From assembly GCA_963725415.1 (NCBI GenBank), contig CAVRZY010000065.1, positions 1-22,786 of the forward strand: a stretch of DNA of 22,786 nucleotides, given 5' to 3'. The stretch is from CAVRZY01 sp963725415 (GTDB taxonomy: Bacteria > Acidobacteriota > Terriglobia > Bryobacterales > Bryobacteraceae). The notes below the pieces were generated by a model. It made no database searches and was not told the origin of the DNA. It worked only from the letters and a program-made list of their open reading frames with translations. Position 1 is the first letter of the stretch, and each line of letters begins with the position of its first letter. Positions 8,210 through 15,749 of this stretch are shown here, in pieces. The translations under genes and the position numbers were made by a program.

Positions 8210-9086
8210 GTGAGCCCCTTTCCGCCTTTGTTTTTTCTCTCTCGCGCTCTCCAGCCTCATCCCGCTCTCTGCGCCCGCTCAGTCCAGCTTCGTGGCCCTC
8301 AGCGATTCCCTCGCCCAATGGAAGAAGGAGATCGAGCAGAAAAGCGAAGGCAAGCTCATCCCGGTGCGCGTCTACACCGATCCCCTCCGCAATGAGTTGG
8401 TCCTTCCCGAAGACACCCCCGAGCGCGCGGTCCTTCGCCGCTACTTCCTCGACGAGAGCTTCCGCGCCCTGTTCGTCGATGCCCATTCCCTCAGCCTTAA
8501 CTACAGCGGCACCGAGGGCAAGTTTCATTTCGTCCTTCTCAACATGGCGCGCATTGATGAGTGGGGCGGCTTTGAAGACGCGGTGCTCGCCGACGAGTTC
8601 GGTCATGCCTGGCTGGCTGCGCTGGGCTACGGGACCCCGGTATTCATGCCCGGCGACCGCTCCTGCCTACACGTCCACGCCTCGGACGCCCTCCAGCACC
8701 TCCTGATCCGCCACGAACTCACCCGCAGGAACATCCCACACCTCGACTTCTGGCGCCACAGCCTCGATCTCAGCCTCCGGAAGATGAAATCCGAAGCCGC
8801 CCAGCCCCCCCAGTCCAAGCCGCCCTGCCAGCGCCTGGCACAGTTCGCCCTGCTCCTCGACGTCCGCCTCTCCCTCTCCCCGCAGCTTTGGAAGAACTTC
8901 GACCGGTTCCAGCAACTCATCGCCAAGCTCTCCCCGGAAATCATGCCCGCGGCCCAGGACCTCGAAAAGCGCCTCCGCCAACTCCAGCCCGCTGCTTCCT
9001 CCCCCCTCCCCGACCGCAAAGCCTACCAGGACACCCTCGATTACCTCCTCGACAAGTTCACCGTACTCTACGACGTCAAACCCTGA
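8210..9086 (+). CDS. Putative exported protein of unknown function, degenerate HExxH motif
   Basis: I do not recognise this family with confidence. The uninterrupted frame starts at GTG 8292 (264 aa, MALSDSLAQWKKEI). However, bases 8223-8291 in that same frame read like the hydrophobic core and cleavage site of a signal peptide (LCFFSLALSS, then SAPAQSS) without a start codon. GTG 8210 joins it if one C near 8222 is skipped, giving a leader starting MSPFRLCFF and a protein of about 291 aa. The middle contains LADEFGHAWLAALGY, which looks like a gluzincin HEFGH zinc site with the first His replaced by Asp. HLLIRHELTRRNIPH follows. The C-terminal third is helical and charged. It lies 41 bases after the corrected dnaB stop. 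A periplasmic protein, possibly an inactive metallopeptidase relative, is an inference only. Confidence 0.7.
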
Positions 9087-9123
9087 CACGCCCTTGCCCG
9101 TTCTGACAGTACGCGGCGGTCCC

Positions 9124-9393
9124 GTGGCGCACCCTTCAGGGCAATGCCGCTTACTTTCCACGGATGGAAGCTCTCGTGGGGCGGCCTTTCAGGCTGCGAA
9201 CTGGGCTTCCGCCCGGTTCAGGCCGGGCAGAAGCCCGGCCCGCAGGCTGGAAAGCCTGATCCCACCGCCAGAAGATACACCCTCCGGCAGGTGCAGAAAG
9301 GGAAAGTAAGTGGCATCGCCCTTCAGGGTGCTGCGGCGAGCTTCAGCTCGCCGTGACCGCGGGCTGAAGCCCACGGCGGCACGCTGAAGCGTG
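9124..9393 (+). repeat. Cluster of nested palindromic repeats (BIME/REP-like)
   Basis: Non-coding array of inverted repeats sharing a CTTCAG/CTGAAG core. Outer arms 9130-9159 and 9301-9330 pair at 26 of 30 positions. Nested inside, 9183-9216 pairs with 9223-9258. To the right follow three compact palindromes: GGCGAGCTTCAGCTCGCC (9335-9352), GGGCTGAAGCCC (9361-9372) and CACGCTGAAGCGTG (9380-9393). No plausible protein is encoded. This fills most of the 497-base gap between the exported-protein gene and mreB. It is likely a mobile or replicated intergenic repeat, and transcribed it would form strong RNA structure. Confidence 0.8.
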
Positions 9394-9429
9394 CGCCACT
9401 GATTGTTAAGGATTACATGGGACAGCACA

Positions 9430-9443
9430 CTAGCCGCTAGCGG
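9430..9443 (+). repeat. Two-unit heptanucleotide repeat
   Basis: CTAGCCG followed by CTAGCGG, the same 7-base-period style seen before mreC, rodA and the O-antigen ligase-like gene. Weak alone; listed because the pattern recurs. Confidence 0.4.
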
Positions 9444-9450
9444 TTCTCCA

Positions 9451-9480
9451 TTGAAGCCCCTCCCTCCTCTGTGCTACGCT
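9451..9480 (+). promoter_or_regulatory. Candidate sigma-70 promoter for mreB and the Rod cluster
   Basis: TTGAAG (9451-9456) lies 18 bases before TACGCT (9475-9480), which has an extended -10 TG at 9472-9473. It is the best promoter-like sequence in the window. It sits just after the palindrome cluster and about 100 bases before mreB, implying a leader of roughly 95 bases. It would serve mreB and probably mreCD, mrdA and rodA. Confidence 0.55.
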
Positions 9481-9583
9481 TTGAGGGGACTGGTCCCTTC
9501 CCGCCAGCGCATCCAGACCACCGTCGTCGGAGGTGGCCTCGAATGACTGACTTACAACTTGGTCGGCTACCGAGAGATCCAGA

Positions 9584-10609
9584 ATGAACTTCCGCTCCCT
9601 TTTCAGCTTGTTTTCCTCCGACTTGGCCATCGACTTGGGCACCGCCAACACCCTGGTCTATGCGAAGGGCCGGGGCATCGTCGTCAACGAGCCCTCCATC
9701 GTCGCCATCAATAAGAACACCGGCGAAGTGGAAGCCGTCGGGAAGGAAGCCAAGGAAATGCTCGGCCGCACCCCCGGCAACATCGTCGCCATCCGCCCCA
9801 TGAAGGACGGCGTCATCGCCGATTTCAAAGTCACCGAGCGCATGCTCAACTACTTCATCCAGAAGGCTCACGGCCGCAAGATGCTGGTCCACCCCCGCAT
9901 CGTCATCGGCGTGCCCTGCGAGATCACCCAGGTCGAGAAGCGTGCCGTGGTCGATTCCGCCTACCGCGCCAAGGCCAGCGAAGTCCACTTGGTCGAGCAG
10001 GCCATGGTCGCCGCCATCGGGGCCGGCCTGCCCATCACCGAGCCCTGCGGCAACATGATCGTGGATGTCGGCGGCGGCACCACCGACGTGGCGGTCATTT
10101 CCCTTTCCGGCATCGTCTATTCCCGCTCCGTCCGCGTGGCCGGCAACGAAATGGACGAGGCCATCATGCAGTACCTGAAGCGCAAGTATAATTTGCTCAT
10201 CGGCGAGCGTACCGCCGAGCACATCAAGATCCAGGTCGGCTCCGCCTATCCACTGGACAAGCCCCTCACCGTGGAGATCAAGGGCCGCAACCTCATCGAA
10301 GGCGTGCCCAAAACTCTCACCGTCGATGACAGCGAGATCCGCGAGGCCCTCTCGGAATGCGTCGCCACCATTCTGAACGCCATCCGCGTCGCCCTCGAAC
10401 GCACTCCCCCCGAGTTGAGCGCCGACATCAGTGACCGTGGCATTGTCCTCACCGGCGGTTGCGCCTTGTTGAAGAATCTCGACCGGCGCATCCGCGAAGA
10501 AACCGGCCTGCCCGTCTCCATCGCCGAGGATCCACTGGCTTCCGTGGTCCTGGGCACCGGCAAGATGCTCACCGATTTCAAGCTCTTGCGCAAGATCTCT
10601 ACCGAGTGA
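9584..10609 (+). CDS. mreB: Rod shape-determining protein MreB
   Basis: Bacterial actin homologue that forms membrane-associated filaments and guides lateral peptidoglycan synthesis by the Rod complex. It is 341 aa, the standard length. Actin-fold motifs are visible: phosphate-1 DLGTANT near residue 18, phosphate-2 DVGGGTTD from Asp 161, and the adenosine motif TGGCALL near residue 290. The N-terminus MNFRSLFSLFSS is amphipathic-like and may help membrane binding. Family-typical segments GIVVNEPSIVA, IRPMKDGVIADF and GIVLTGGCALLKNLD make the call secure. The ATG follows only a weak purine-rich stretch (CGAGAGAT). It is the first gene of the Rod cluster and is separated from mreC by 86 bases. 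Confidence 0.98.
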   Translation: MNFRSLFSLFSSDLAIDLGTANTLVYAKGRGIVVNEPSIVAINKNTGEVEAVGKEAKEMLGRTPGNIVAIRPMKDGVIADFKVTERMLNYFIQKAHGRKMLVHPRIVIGVPCEITQVEKRAVVDSAYRAKASEVHLVEQAMVAAIGAGLPITEPCGNMIVDVGGGTTDVAVISLSGIVYSRSVRVAGNEMDEAIMQYLKRKYNLLIGERTAEHIKIQVGSAYPLDKPLTVEIKGRNLIEGVPKTLTVDDSEIREALSECVATILNAIRVALERTPPELSADISDRGIVLTGGCALLKNLDRRIREETGLPVSIAEDPLASVVLGTGKMLTDFKLLRKISTE

Positions 10610-10620
10610 CAATCATGCCA

Positions 10621-10690
10621 AAAAAGGGGACTGGCGCCGCTTCTCCGACCGAATCTGTCCCCCAGTTTCTGGCTGAAGGCTGACGGCTTC
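10621..10690 (+). repeat. REP-like palindrome plus heptad repeat between mreB and mreC
   Basis: GGGGAC (10626-10631) and GTCCCC (10657-10662) form the feet of a small palindrome flanked by AAAAA on the left and CAGTTT on the right, similar in style to the 5028-5091 element. It is followed by heptads TGGCTGA, AGGCTGA and CGGCTTC (10670-10690), the last ending five bases before the mreC ATG. A transcribed hairpin here could tune mreB versus mreC expression. Confidence 0.5.
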
Positions 10691-10695
10691 TTGAC

Positions 10696-11784
10696 ATGGA
10701 CTCGTTGCTCAACCGCTATCGCAACATCACCGTGCTGCTGCTGGTCATTTTCGCCCAGCTCATCCTGCTGGCCTATCAAGTCAAGAGCAACCAGGACGTT
10801 CGCCTCATCCGTGTCTGGGCAGTCTCTGCCGTCACCCCACTGGCGCGCTTCATCGAAGGCGTCCGCAGCGGCGTGGCCCGCCTGCTGGACGACTACGTCC
10901 TGCTCCACAATTCCGCCGAAGAGAACCGCCGCCTGCGCGCCGAGTTGGGCCGCTTGAAGATGGACAACCAGTACCTCCGCTCGGAACTGGAAACCGCCGA
11001 CCGTGTCCGCGCCCTGGCCGTCTTTCAATCGCGCACTCCTTCTCGAACTATCGCCGCACGCATCATCGGTGTCGGCACCGGCGCCAACTCCCGGGTCGTC
11101 TTCCTCGACCGTGGCTCCTCCAGCGGCGTCATCAAGGGCATGGCCGTCGTCACCCCGGACGGCATCGTCGGCAAAGTCATCGCCGCCTACCCCACCGCCT
11201 CCCAGGTCCTTCTCGTTACCGACCCCAGCTTCGGCGCCGGCGTGATCTCTCAGAAGCACCGCGTCCACGGTACTCTCAAAGGCCTCGACCACGGCTCTTG
11301 CCTGGTCGATTACATCCAGGCCGAACATCCCATTGAATCCGGCGAGTGGTTCTACACTTCCGGCGACGATGGGGTCTTCCCCAAAGGATTCCCCGTTGGC
11401 CCCGTCACCGCAGTGCGTCCCGGCAATCCCTTCCAGCAGATCTACCTGGCCCCCTCCGGCCTTCAGCATGGCGTCGAGGAAGTGCTCATCATTCTGGAAG
11501 GCGTCCATCAGCCTGTCCCCGATGCCCAGGCTGCCGCTTCCGACCTCCACATTCTCCCCCCGCCCTCACCCGACCAGCCTCCGCCCGTCAACCCCACTTC
11601 CACCCCCCGTCCGGGCACGGACGCCGATCGCCTGCGCGAACGTTACAAGGAAATCGGGGCTGCCCAGGGCCATGTCTTCGGCTCGAACGCCCCAGGCGCC
11701 AGACCCCCGGATTTCAACCTCCGCCCAGGCTCCCAACCCCCTCCTCCCTCTGCTCCAGCTCCTGAGCAGTCCCCTAACCCATGA
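10696..11784 (+). CDS. mreC: Rod shape-determining protein MreC
   Basis: Bitopic inner-membrane protein whose periplasmic part scaffolds the elongation complex and activates PBP2. Of 362 aa, residues about 9-28 form one transmembrane helix (NITVLLLVIFAQLILLAYQV). About 65-105 is a heptad-rich coiled coil (EENRRLRAELGRLKMDNQYL). About 115-275 is the MreC beta-domain, with IIGVGTGANSRVVFLDRG, GMAVVTPDGIVGKV, VLLVTDPSFGAGV and GSCLVDYI. The last roughly 80 residues are a proline-rich tail (HILPPPSPDQPPP), longer than in E. coli and probably disordered. Its TGA overlaps the mreD ATG by four bases, so the two are likely translationally coupled. Confidence 0.96.
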   Translation: MDSLLNRYRNITVLLLVIFAQLILLAYQVKSNQDVRLIRVWAVSAVTPLARFIEGVRSGVARLLDDYVLLHNSAEENRRLRAELGRLKMDNQYLRSELETADRVRALAVFQSRTPSRTIAARIIGVGTGANSRVVFLDRGSSSGVIKGMAVVTPDGIVGKVIAAYPTASQVLLVTDPSFGAGVISQKHRVHGTLKGLDHGSCLVDYIQAEHPIESGEWFYTSGDDGVFPKGFPVGPVTAVRPGNPFQQIYLAPSGLQHGVEEVLIILEGVHQPVPDAQAAASDLHILPPPSPDQPPPVNPTSTPRPGTDADRLRERYKEIGAAQGHVFGSNAPGARPPDFNLRPGSQPPPPSAPAPEQSPNP

Positions 11785-12314
11785 GAGATTCCAGCGACCA
11801 GGTTCTCCTCGCCAGCCCTGGAGCCACCCGCGCCGCCCGCCTCCGCCGCTGGGTCTTCGTCGTTATCCCCGTGCTCGCCATTCTCTTCCAGGTCTACGTC
11901 CCCTTGTTCGTCCCGTTCCTCTCTTATCTGGAACTGCCCCTTCTGGTCACCGTCTATTTCGCCCTGCTGCGCCGCGGACCCATCAGCGGTATGTTCATCG
12001 GTGCCGCCATCGGCCTGGTCCAGGATTCCCTCTCCCATCAGCCCCTCGGCATGTTTGGCATCGTCAAGACCCTGGTCGGCTATTTCGCGGCCTCCGTCGG
12101 CATGCGCTTTGACGTCGAGCATGTCGTCATCCGCTTCCTCCTGGGCTTCTTCTTTTTCTTCTTCCACCAGTTCTTCTACTGGGTGCTCGCCCGCGCCCTG
12201 CTCGGCCAGCAGACCCTCTTCGATCTCCGCCTAACCTTTCTGGTCGGTCTGCTGAATGCCCTCGTCGCTGTTTCCCTTTTTCACATTTTGGATAAACTAA
12301 AGGAGAGGACTTAG
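11781..12314 (+). CDS. mreD: Rod shape-determining protein MreD
   Basis: Small polytopic inner-membrane subunit of the Rod complex, 177 aa. Several hydrophobic helices are apparent (VFVVIPVLAILFQVYVPLFV, LLVTVYFALL, VIRFLLGFFFFFFHQFFYWV, LTFLVGLLNALVAVSLFHIL). The family motif region RRGPISGMFIGAAIGLVQDSLSHQPLGMFGI matches MreD proteins, in which a G-x-x-x-G-L-x-x-D segment recurs. The ATG overlaps the mreC stop (ATGA). Sequence conservation in this family is low, so the call rests on topology, that segment and its place between mreC and mrdA. Confidence 0.93.
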   Translation: MRDSSDQVLLASPGATRAARLRRWVFVVIPVLAILFQVYVPLFVPFLSYLELPLLVTVYFALLRRGPISGMFIGAAIGLVQDSLSHQPLGMFGIVKTLVGYFAASVGMRFDVEHVVIRFLLGFFFFFFHQFFYWVLARALLGQQTLFDLRLTFLVGLLNALVAVSLFHILDKLKERT

Positions 12315-12367
12315 GCGCCGACCGGCCCGTGGCCTGTCAGAACTCGTACTACTAAGCCCTCCAAACC

Positions 12368-14272
12368 GTGGCCACCTTCTCGCCCAACGAGCCCGACGAT
12401 CAGCAGGTGCCCAGCCGGCCGGTCTTGCGCGACGACACCAAGTTCGCCTCCGGCAAGATTGCCTTCTTCCAGTACCTGGCGGTCGCCGTCTTCCTGTTCC
12501 TCATCTCCGGCTTCTGGAACTTGCAGGTGCGCGATCCCGAGCTTTACAGCGAACAGGCCGAGCGTAACCGCATCCGCTCCTACCCCATCCTCGCCCCCCG
12601 CGGCAAGATCCTCGATCGCGACGGGCGCGTCATCGTTGACAACCACGCGTCCTTCAGCCTGATCTTGTCCCGGGAGAGCCTCAAAGAAGGCCACGTCCAC
12701 GCCATCGCCGCTGGCCTCGGCCTCGATTACAGCCGCTTGCAGGCCCGCTTGGCCCGCTTCAGCTCCCGGCCCCGTTACGAGCCCATCTTCATCAAAGACG
12801 AATTGACTCCCGGCGAGCTTGCCTTCGTGGAGGCTCATCGCGACCCCGAAACCTTCCCCGAAATGGAACTCATCCTGGCCCAGCGCCGCCTCTATCCTCA
12901 ATCCGGTCTGGCCGCCCACCTCATCGGCTACGTCGGCGAGGTCAGTGAAGCCGAGCTGAATTCCCCGGATTTCGCTCGCTACGAGCAAGGTGACGTCATC
13001 GGCAAGGTCGGCATCGAACGCGAATACAACGACACCCTGATGGGCGTGGACGGCCAGCGCCGCGTCGTGGTGGACAACCGCGGCAGAGAGCGCCAGCTCA
13101 TCGGCATGAAACCCGCCGTCCCCGGCAAGAACCTCCAGCTCACTCTCGACCTCGACCTCCAGGTCGTCGCCGAACTGTCCATGGAGAACCGCAAAGGCGC
13201 CGTCGTCGCCCTGGATCCCCGCAACGGTGAGGTTCTGGCCATGGTCAGTACCCCTGCTTACGACCCCAACAAGTTCGCCGGCCGCATCCGCTCCGATGAC
13301 TGGCGCTCGCTGGCCAACAACCCCGACAACCCACTCCTCAATCGCGCCATTCAGGGCCAGCTTGCCCCGGGCTCCGCCTTCAAGCCCATTGTGGCCCTGG
13401 CGGCGCTGGAAAGCGGCGCCATCGACGACGACTTCCATGTCCGCTGTCCGGGCGGCGCCAGCTTCTACGGCCGCTGGTTCAAGTGCCATATCAAGACCGG
13501 CCACGGCACGGTTGACCTCCACAGGGGCATCGTGCAGTCCTGTGACGTCTTCTTTTACAACCTCGGCAACCGCACGGGCATCGACCCAATTGCCCACTAT
13601 GCCCAGTTAGTCGGCTTCGGCAAGAAAACTGGCATCGACCTGCCCAGCGAAGCCGAGGGCGTGGTGCCCTCCCCGGAATGGAAGATGCGCAACTTCCGCC
13701 AGAAATGGTACGCCGGCGAGACCATCTCTGTCGCCATCGGCCAAGGTGCCCTCACCGTCACTCCCCTCCAGTTGGCCTACGCCATCGGCGGCCTGGCCAT
13801 GGGCGGCGTCTGGTACAGGCCCCATCTGGTTAAGGATCCCAACCGGCCCGACCCCCGCATCGAAAAGATCGACCCCGCCAACGTCGCCAAGGTCGTCTCG
13901 GGCATGTATGGAGTCGTCAACGAGGGCGGTACCGGGGTCCGCGCCCAGCTCCCAGGCATCAGCGTCTGCGGCAAGACCGGCTCCGCCCAGCTCGCCTCCA
14001 ACGAGCTCCTCAAGGCTACCAACCTCGGCCAGACCATGAAAGACAACTCCTGGTTTGTCGGCTTCGCACCCTGCGAAAGCCCCGAGATCGTCGTGGGGGC
14101 TCTTTACGAAGCTGGCGAGCACGGCGCCCTCGCCGCCCCCATCGTCCGCGACGTCATCAAGGCTTACTTCGACAAGAAGGCTCGCGCAAGGCCCTCCCAA
14201 GTCCTGGCCGAACTCAAGCCAACCACGCCCCAACTCGGTCCTCTACCGCCCCCGGGGGTGCCTGCGCCGTGA
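12368..14272 (+). CDS. mrdA: Penicillin-binding protein 2, elongation-specific transpeptidase
   Basis: Class B PBP that cross-links nascent glycan strands made by RodA during cell elongation. It is 634 aa. After a cytoplasmic tail (1-33) there is one transmembrane helix (about 34-52, FFQYLAVAVFLFLISGF). A dimerisation/pedestal domain follows (about 60-270, APRGKILDRDGRVIVDN; HLIGYVGEVSEAEL; GKVGIEREYN). The transpeptidase domain shows the active-site S-x-x-K as PGSAFKP with Ser 336, SxN-type SCD in IVQSCDVFFYNLG, and KTG as CGKTGSAQ with Lys 536. The GTG start is chosen because no other start precedes the membrane helix; no strong ribosome binding site is seen. It ends in a short proline-rich tail. 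A 53-base gap separates it from mreD. Confidence 0.97.
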   Translation: MATFSPNEPDDQQVPSRPVLRDDTKFASGKIAFFQYLAVAVFLFLISGFWNLQVRDPELYSEQAERNRIRSYPILAPRGKILDRDGRVIVDNHASFSLILSRESLKEGHVHAIAAGLGLDYSRLQARLARFSSRPRYEPIFIKDELTPGELAFVEAHRDPETFPEMELILAQRRLYPQSGLAAHLIGYVGEVSEAELNSPDFARYEQGDVIGKVGIEREYNDTLMGVDGQRRVVVDNRGRERQLIGMKPAVPGKNLQLTLDLDLQVVAELSMENRKGAVVALDPRNGEVLAMVSTPAYDPNKFAGRIRSDDWRSLANNPDNPLLNRAIQGQLAPGSAFKPIVALAALESGAIDDDFHVRCPGGASFYGRWFKCHIKTGHGTVDLHRGIVQSCDVFFYNLGNRTGIDPIAHYAQLVGFGKKTGIDLPSEAEGVVPSPEWKMRNFRQKWYAGETISVAIGQGALTVTPLQLAYAIGGLAMGGVWYRPHLVKDPNRPDPRIEKIDPANVAKVVSGMYGVVNEGGTGVRAQLPGISVCGKTGSAQLASNELLKATNLGQTMKDNSWFVGFAPCESPEIVVGALYEAGEHGALAAPIVRDVIKAYFDKKARARPSQVLAELKPTTPQLGPLPPPGVPAP

Positions 14273-14276
14273 AACA

Positions 14277-14368
14277 GCCTGTCGCTTGTTGCCTGTCGCT
14301 TGTGCCAGCCGGCCCCCGGCTCCCGGCTTCCCCGTCTCACAGGCTACAAGCTACAAGCCACAAGCAGG
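14277..14368 (+). repeat. Inverted pair of heptanucleotide repeat arrays before rodA
   Basis: Left array 14277-14305 is made of 7-base units GCCTGTC, GCTTGTT, GCCTGTC, GCTTGTG. The right array 14340-14368 uses complementary-type units CAGGCTA, CAAGCTA, CAAGCCA, CAAGCAG. The two could pair across the 34 bases between them, making a hairpin in the mrdA-rodA gap. It holds no credible coding sequence. Confidence 0.65.
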
Positions 14369-14374
14369 GCCGTC

Positions 14375-15463
14375 ATGGCTAAGTACCGTTCCCTTCGCGG
14401 CCTGGACTGGTCCCTGCTGGTCATTTCCTTGGTCATCTGTGCCATGGGCGTCCTCCAGATCTACAGCGCCACCCACGGTACCGTGTGGGCCGATGCCTGG
14501 TGGAAACAGGCTCTGTGGGTACTTGCGGGCCTGCTCTTGCTCTGGATCGCCGCCTCTATCGACTATCACACCCTCCTCGGCCAGGCCTTTGTTTTCTATT
14601 TCTTATCTATCGCCACCCTCATCCTGGTCCTGCTGGTCGGCAAGCAGGTCTTCGGCAGCCGCCGCTGGATCGGCCTCGGCGCCATCCACTTCCAGGTGTC
14701 GGAGTTCGTCAAAATAGTGCTAATATTGCTAGTAGCCCGGTACGTGACTGAGCTGAAAACTGACCGGCTGGAAAACCGCGACCTGCTGAAGCTAGGAGGC
14801 TTGGTGGGGCTTCCCATGTTTCTCGTCATGCGGCAGCCCGATTTGGGAACCGCTCTGACCTACCTGCCCGTCCTGGCCGCCGGGGTTTTCTTGGCTGGTG
14901 TGTCCTGGCGCTACCTGGTGGTCATCGCCCTCGTGGTGGCCTTGGGCTTACCCTTGGGTTGGTATCTCCTCCAGGATTACCAGAAGGCTCGTTTGGTCAC
15001 TTTCCTGGATCCCGCGCAGGATCCGCGCGGGTCCGGCTACCAGGTGATTCAGTCGAAGATCGCCGTCGGTTCAGGCGGCATGTGGGGTAAAGGAGTGACT
15101 CGGGGTTCTCAAACTCAGCTTCGGTTCCTTCCCGTCCCCCACACCGATTTCATTTTCTCGGCTCTCGCCGAGGAGCACGGCTTCGTCGGAGTCGTGGTGA
15201 TGTTGGGTTTGTACTTCGTTTTGCTCATGCAGATCGTCCAAAATGCCCAGATGGCGCCTGATCGCGCCGGTATGTATATCTGCATGGGCGTCTGTGCGCT
15301 GTTGTTGTTTCACATCTTGGTGAACATCGGGATGGTAGTCGGGCGCATGCCGGTTACCGGCATCCCCTTGCCGCTGATGAGTTACGGCGGCTCTAGCATC
15401 CTCTCGTTTTTCTTGATGCTGGGGCTGGTCAATAATGTCAGGCTCTGGCGTTTTGTTAGTTGA
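14375..15463 (+). CDS. rodA: Rod shape-determining protein RodA (SEDS peptidoglycan glycosyltransferase)
   Basis: Multi-pass SEDS glycosyltransferase that polymerises lipid II for the lateral wall as partner of PBP2. ATG 14375 (MAKYRSLRGLDW) gives 362 aa, normal for RodA. An in-frame upstream ATG at 14300 would add 25 residues read from the heptad-repeat gap and is rejected. About ten hydrophobic helices are present. Family signatures include IYSATHG, GSRRWIGLG with FQVSEFVK, MRQPDLGTAL, LQDYQKARLVTFLDP, PHTDFIFSALAEEHGF (Asp 258 at the SEDS catalytic Asp position) and TGIPLPLMSYGGSS. A run of codons ending in A (AAA ATA, CTA ATA, CTA GTA; 14711-14734) stands out from the C-rich codon use around it. 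It follows mrdA by 102 bases. Confidence 0.97.
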   Translation: MAKYRSLRGLDWSLLVISLVICAMGVLQIYSATHGTVWADAWWKQALWVLAGLLLLWIAASIDYHTLLGQAFVFYFLSIATLILVLLVGKQVFGSRRWIGLGAIHFQVSEFVKIVLILLVARYVTELKTDRLENRDLLKLGGLVGLPMFLVMRQPDLGTALTYLPVLAAGVFLAGVSWRYLVVIALVVALGLPLGWYLLQDYQKARLVTFLDPAQDPRGSGYQVIQSKIAVGSGGMWGKGVTRGSQTQLRFLPVPHTDFIFSALAEEHGFVGVVVMLGLYFVLLMQIVQNAQMAPDRAGMYICMGVCALLLFHILVNIGMVVGRMPVTGIPLPLMSYGGSSILSFFLMLGLVNNVRLWRFVS

Positions 15464-15749
15464 CGCGGCGGTTGTGGTTCCGCCCGGAGATCGAGGTTAG
15501 CGAAGAGTTTCGTCTACGAAATTAGTCGGGGAACCCGGTAGGGCGGGCGCTTCCGTCATCCCCCCGGAGTGGTTCCCCAGCCGCCGGAAGCTGTTGAGCA
15601 GCGTGACTCCAGCTTTCCGGTCTGATCCAAGGTTCTTGTAGGACGAAGGGCTTGTGCCTGGCGCGGGTGCGCTGTCGAGCCCCATGGCCCCACGCTTAAC
15701 CTCTACCCTCTGAGCCACCCTCCTCCCCGTCGAGAACTGGAGTTGCCTC
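15464..15749 (+). promoter_or_regulatory. Structured upstream/leader region of the RNase E/G gene
   Basis: Gap of 286 bases with no convincing gene. It contains a bulged hairpin CCGGAAGCTG (15584-15593) with CAGCTTTCCGG (15610-15620), and smaller dyads such as TTTCG/CGAAA near 15505-15520. Sequence near 15738 (CTGGAG) could serve as ribosome binding site. RNase E in E. coli is autoregulated through hairpins in its own 5' leader; a similar role here is only a suggestion. No clear -10/-35 pair was found. Confidence 0.4.
15584..15620 (+). promoter_or_regulatory. Hairpin in the presumed rng leader
   Basis: Ten bases CCGGAAGCTG pair with CAGCTTTCCGG, one T unpaired, around a 16-base loop. No T-tract follows, so it is not a typical intrinsic terminator for rodA and more likely a leader RNA structure. 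Confidence 0.45.

Noticed and set aside
8194..8706. Alternative frame starting at ATG 8194 over the exported-protein gene
   Set aside because: It gives a Ser/Arg/Pro-rich product typical of an off-frame reading, while the accepted frame has balanced composition and a structured pattern.
9094..9356. Small open frames across the palindrome cluster before mreB
   Set aside because: They are translations of inverted repeats with no ribosome binding sites or family resemblance.
12311..13597. Minus-strand open frame opposite mrdA, and similar long minus frames opposite dnaB, mreB, rng and the sugar kinase
   Set aside because: High GC with C-ending codons leaves the antisense frame free of stops; products are Gly/Ala/Asp/Val-rich with no motifs.
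14300..14374. Upstream in-frame ATG extending RodA by 25 residues
   Set aside because: The extension is translated from the heptad repeats and does not look like a RodA N-terminus; ATG 14375 starts the typical MAKYRSLRGLDW.
15464..15749. tRNA or known small RNA in the gap before the RNase E/G gene
   Set aside because: No cloverleaf or recognisable conserved RNA core could be built by eye; only isolated hairpins are present.
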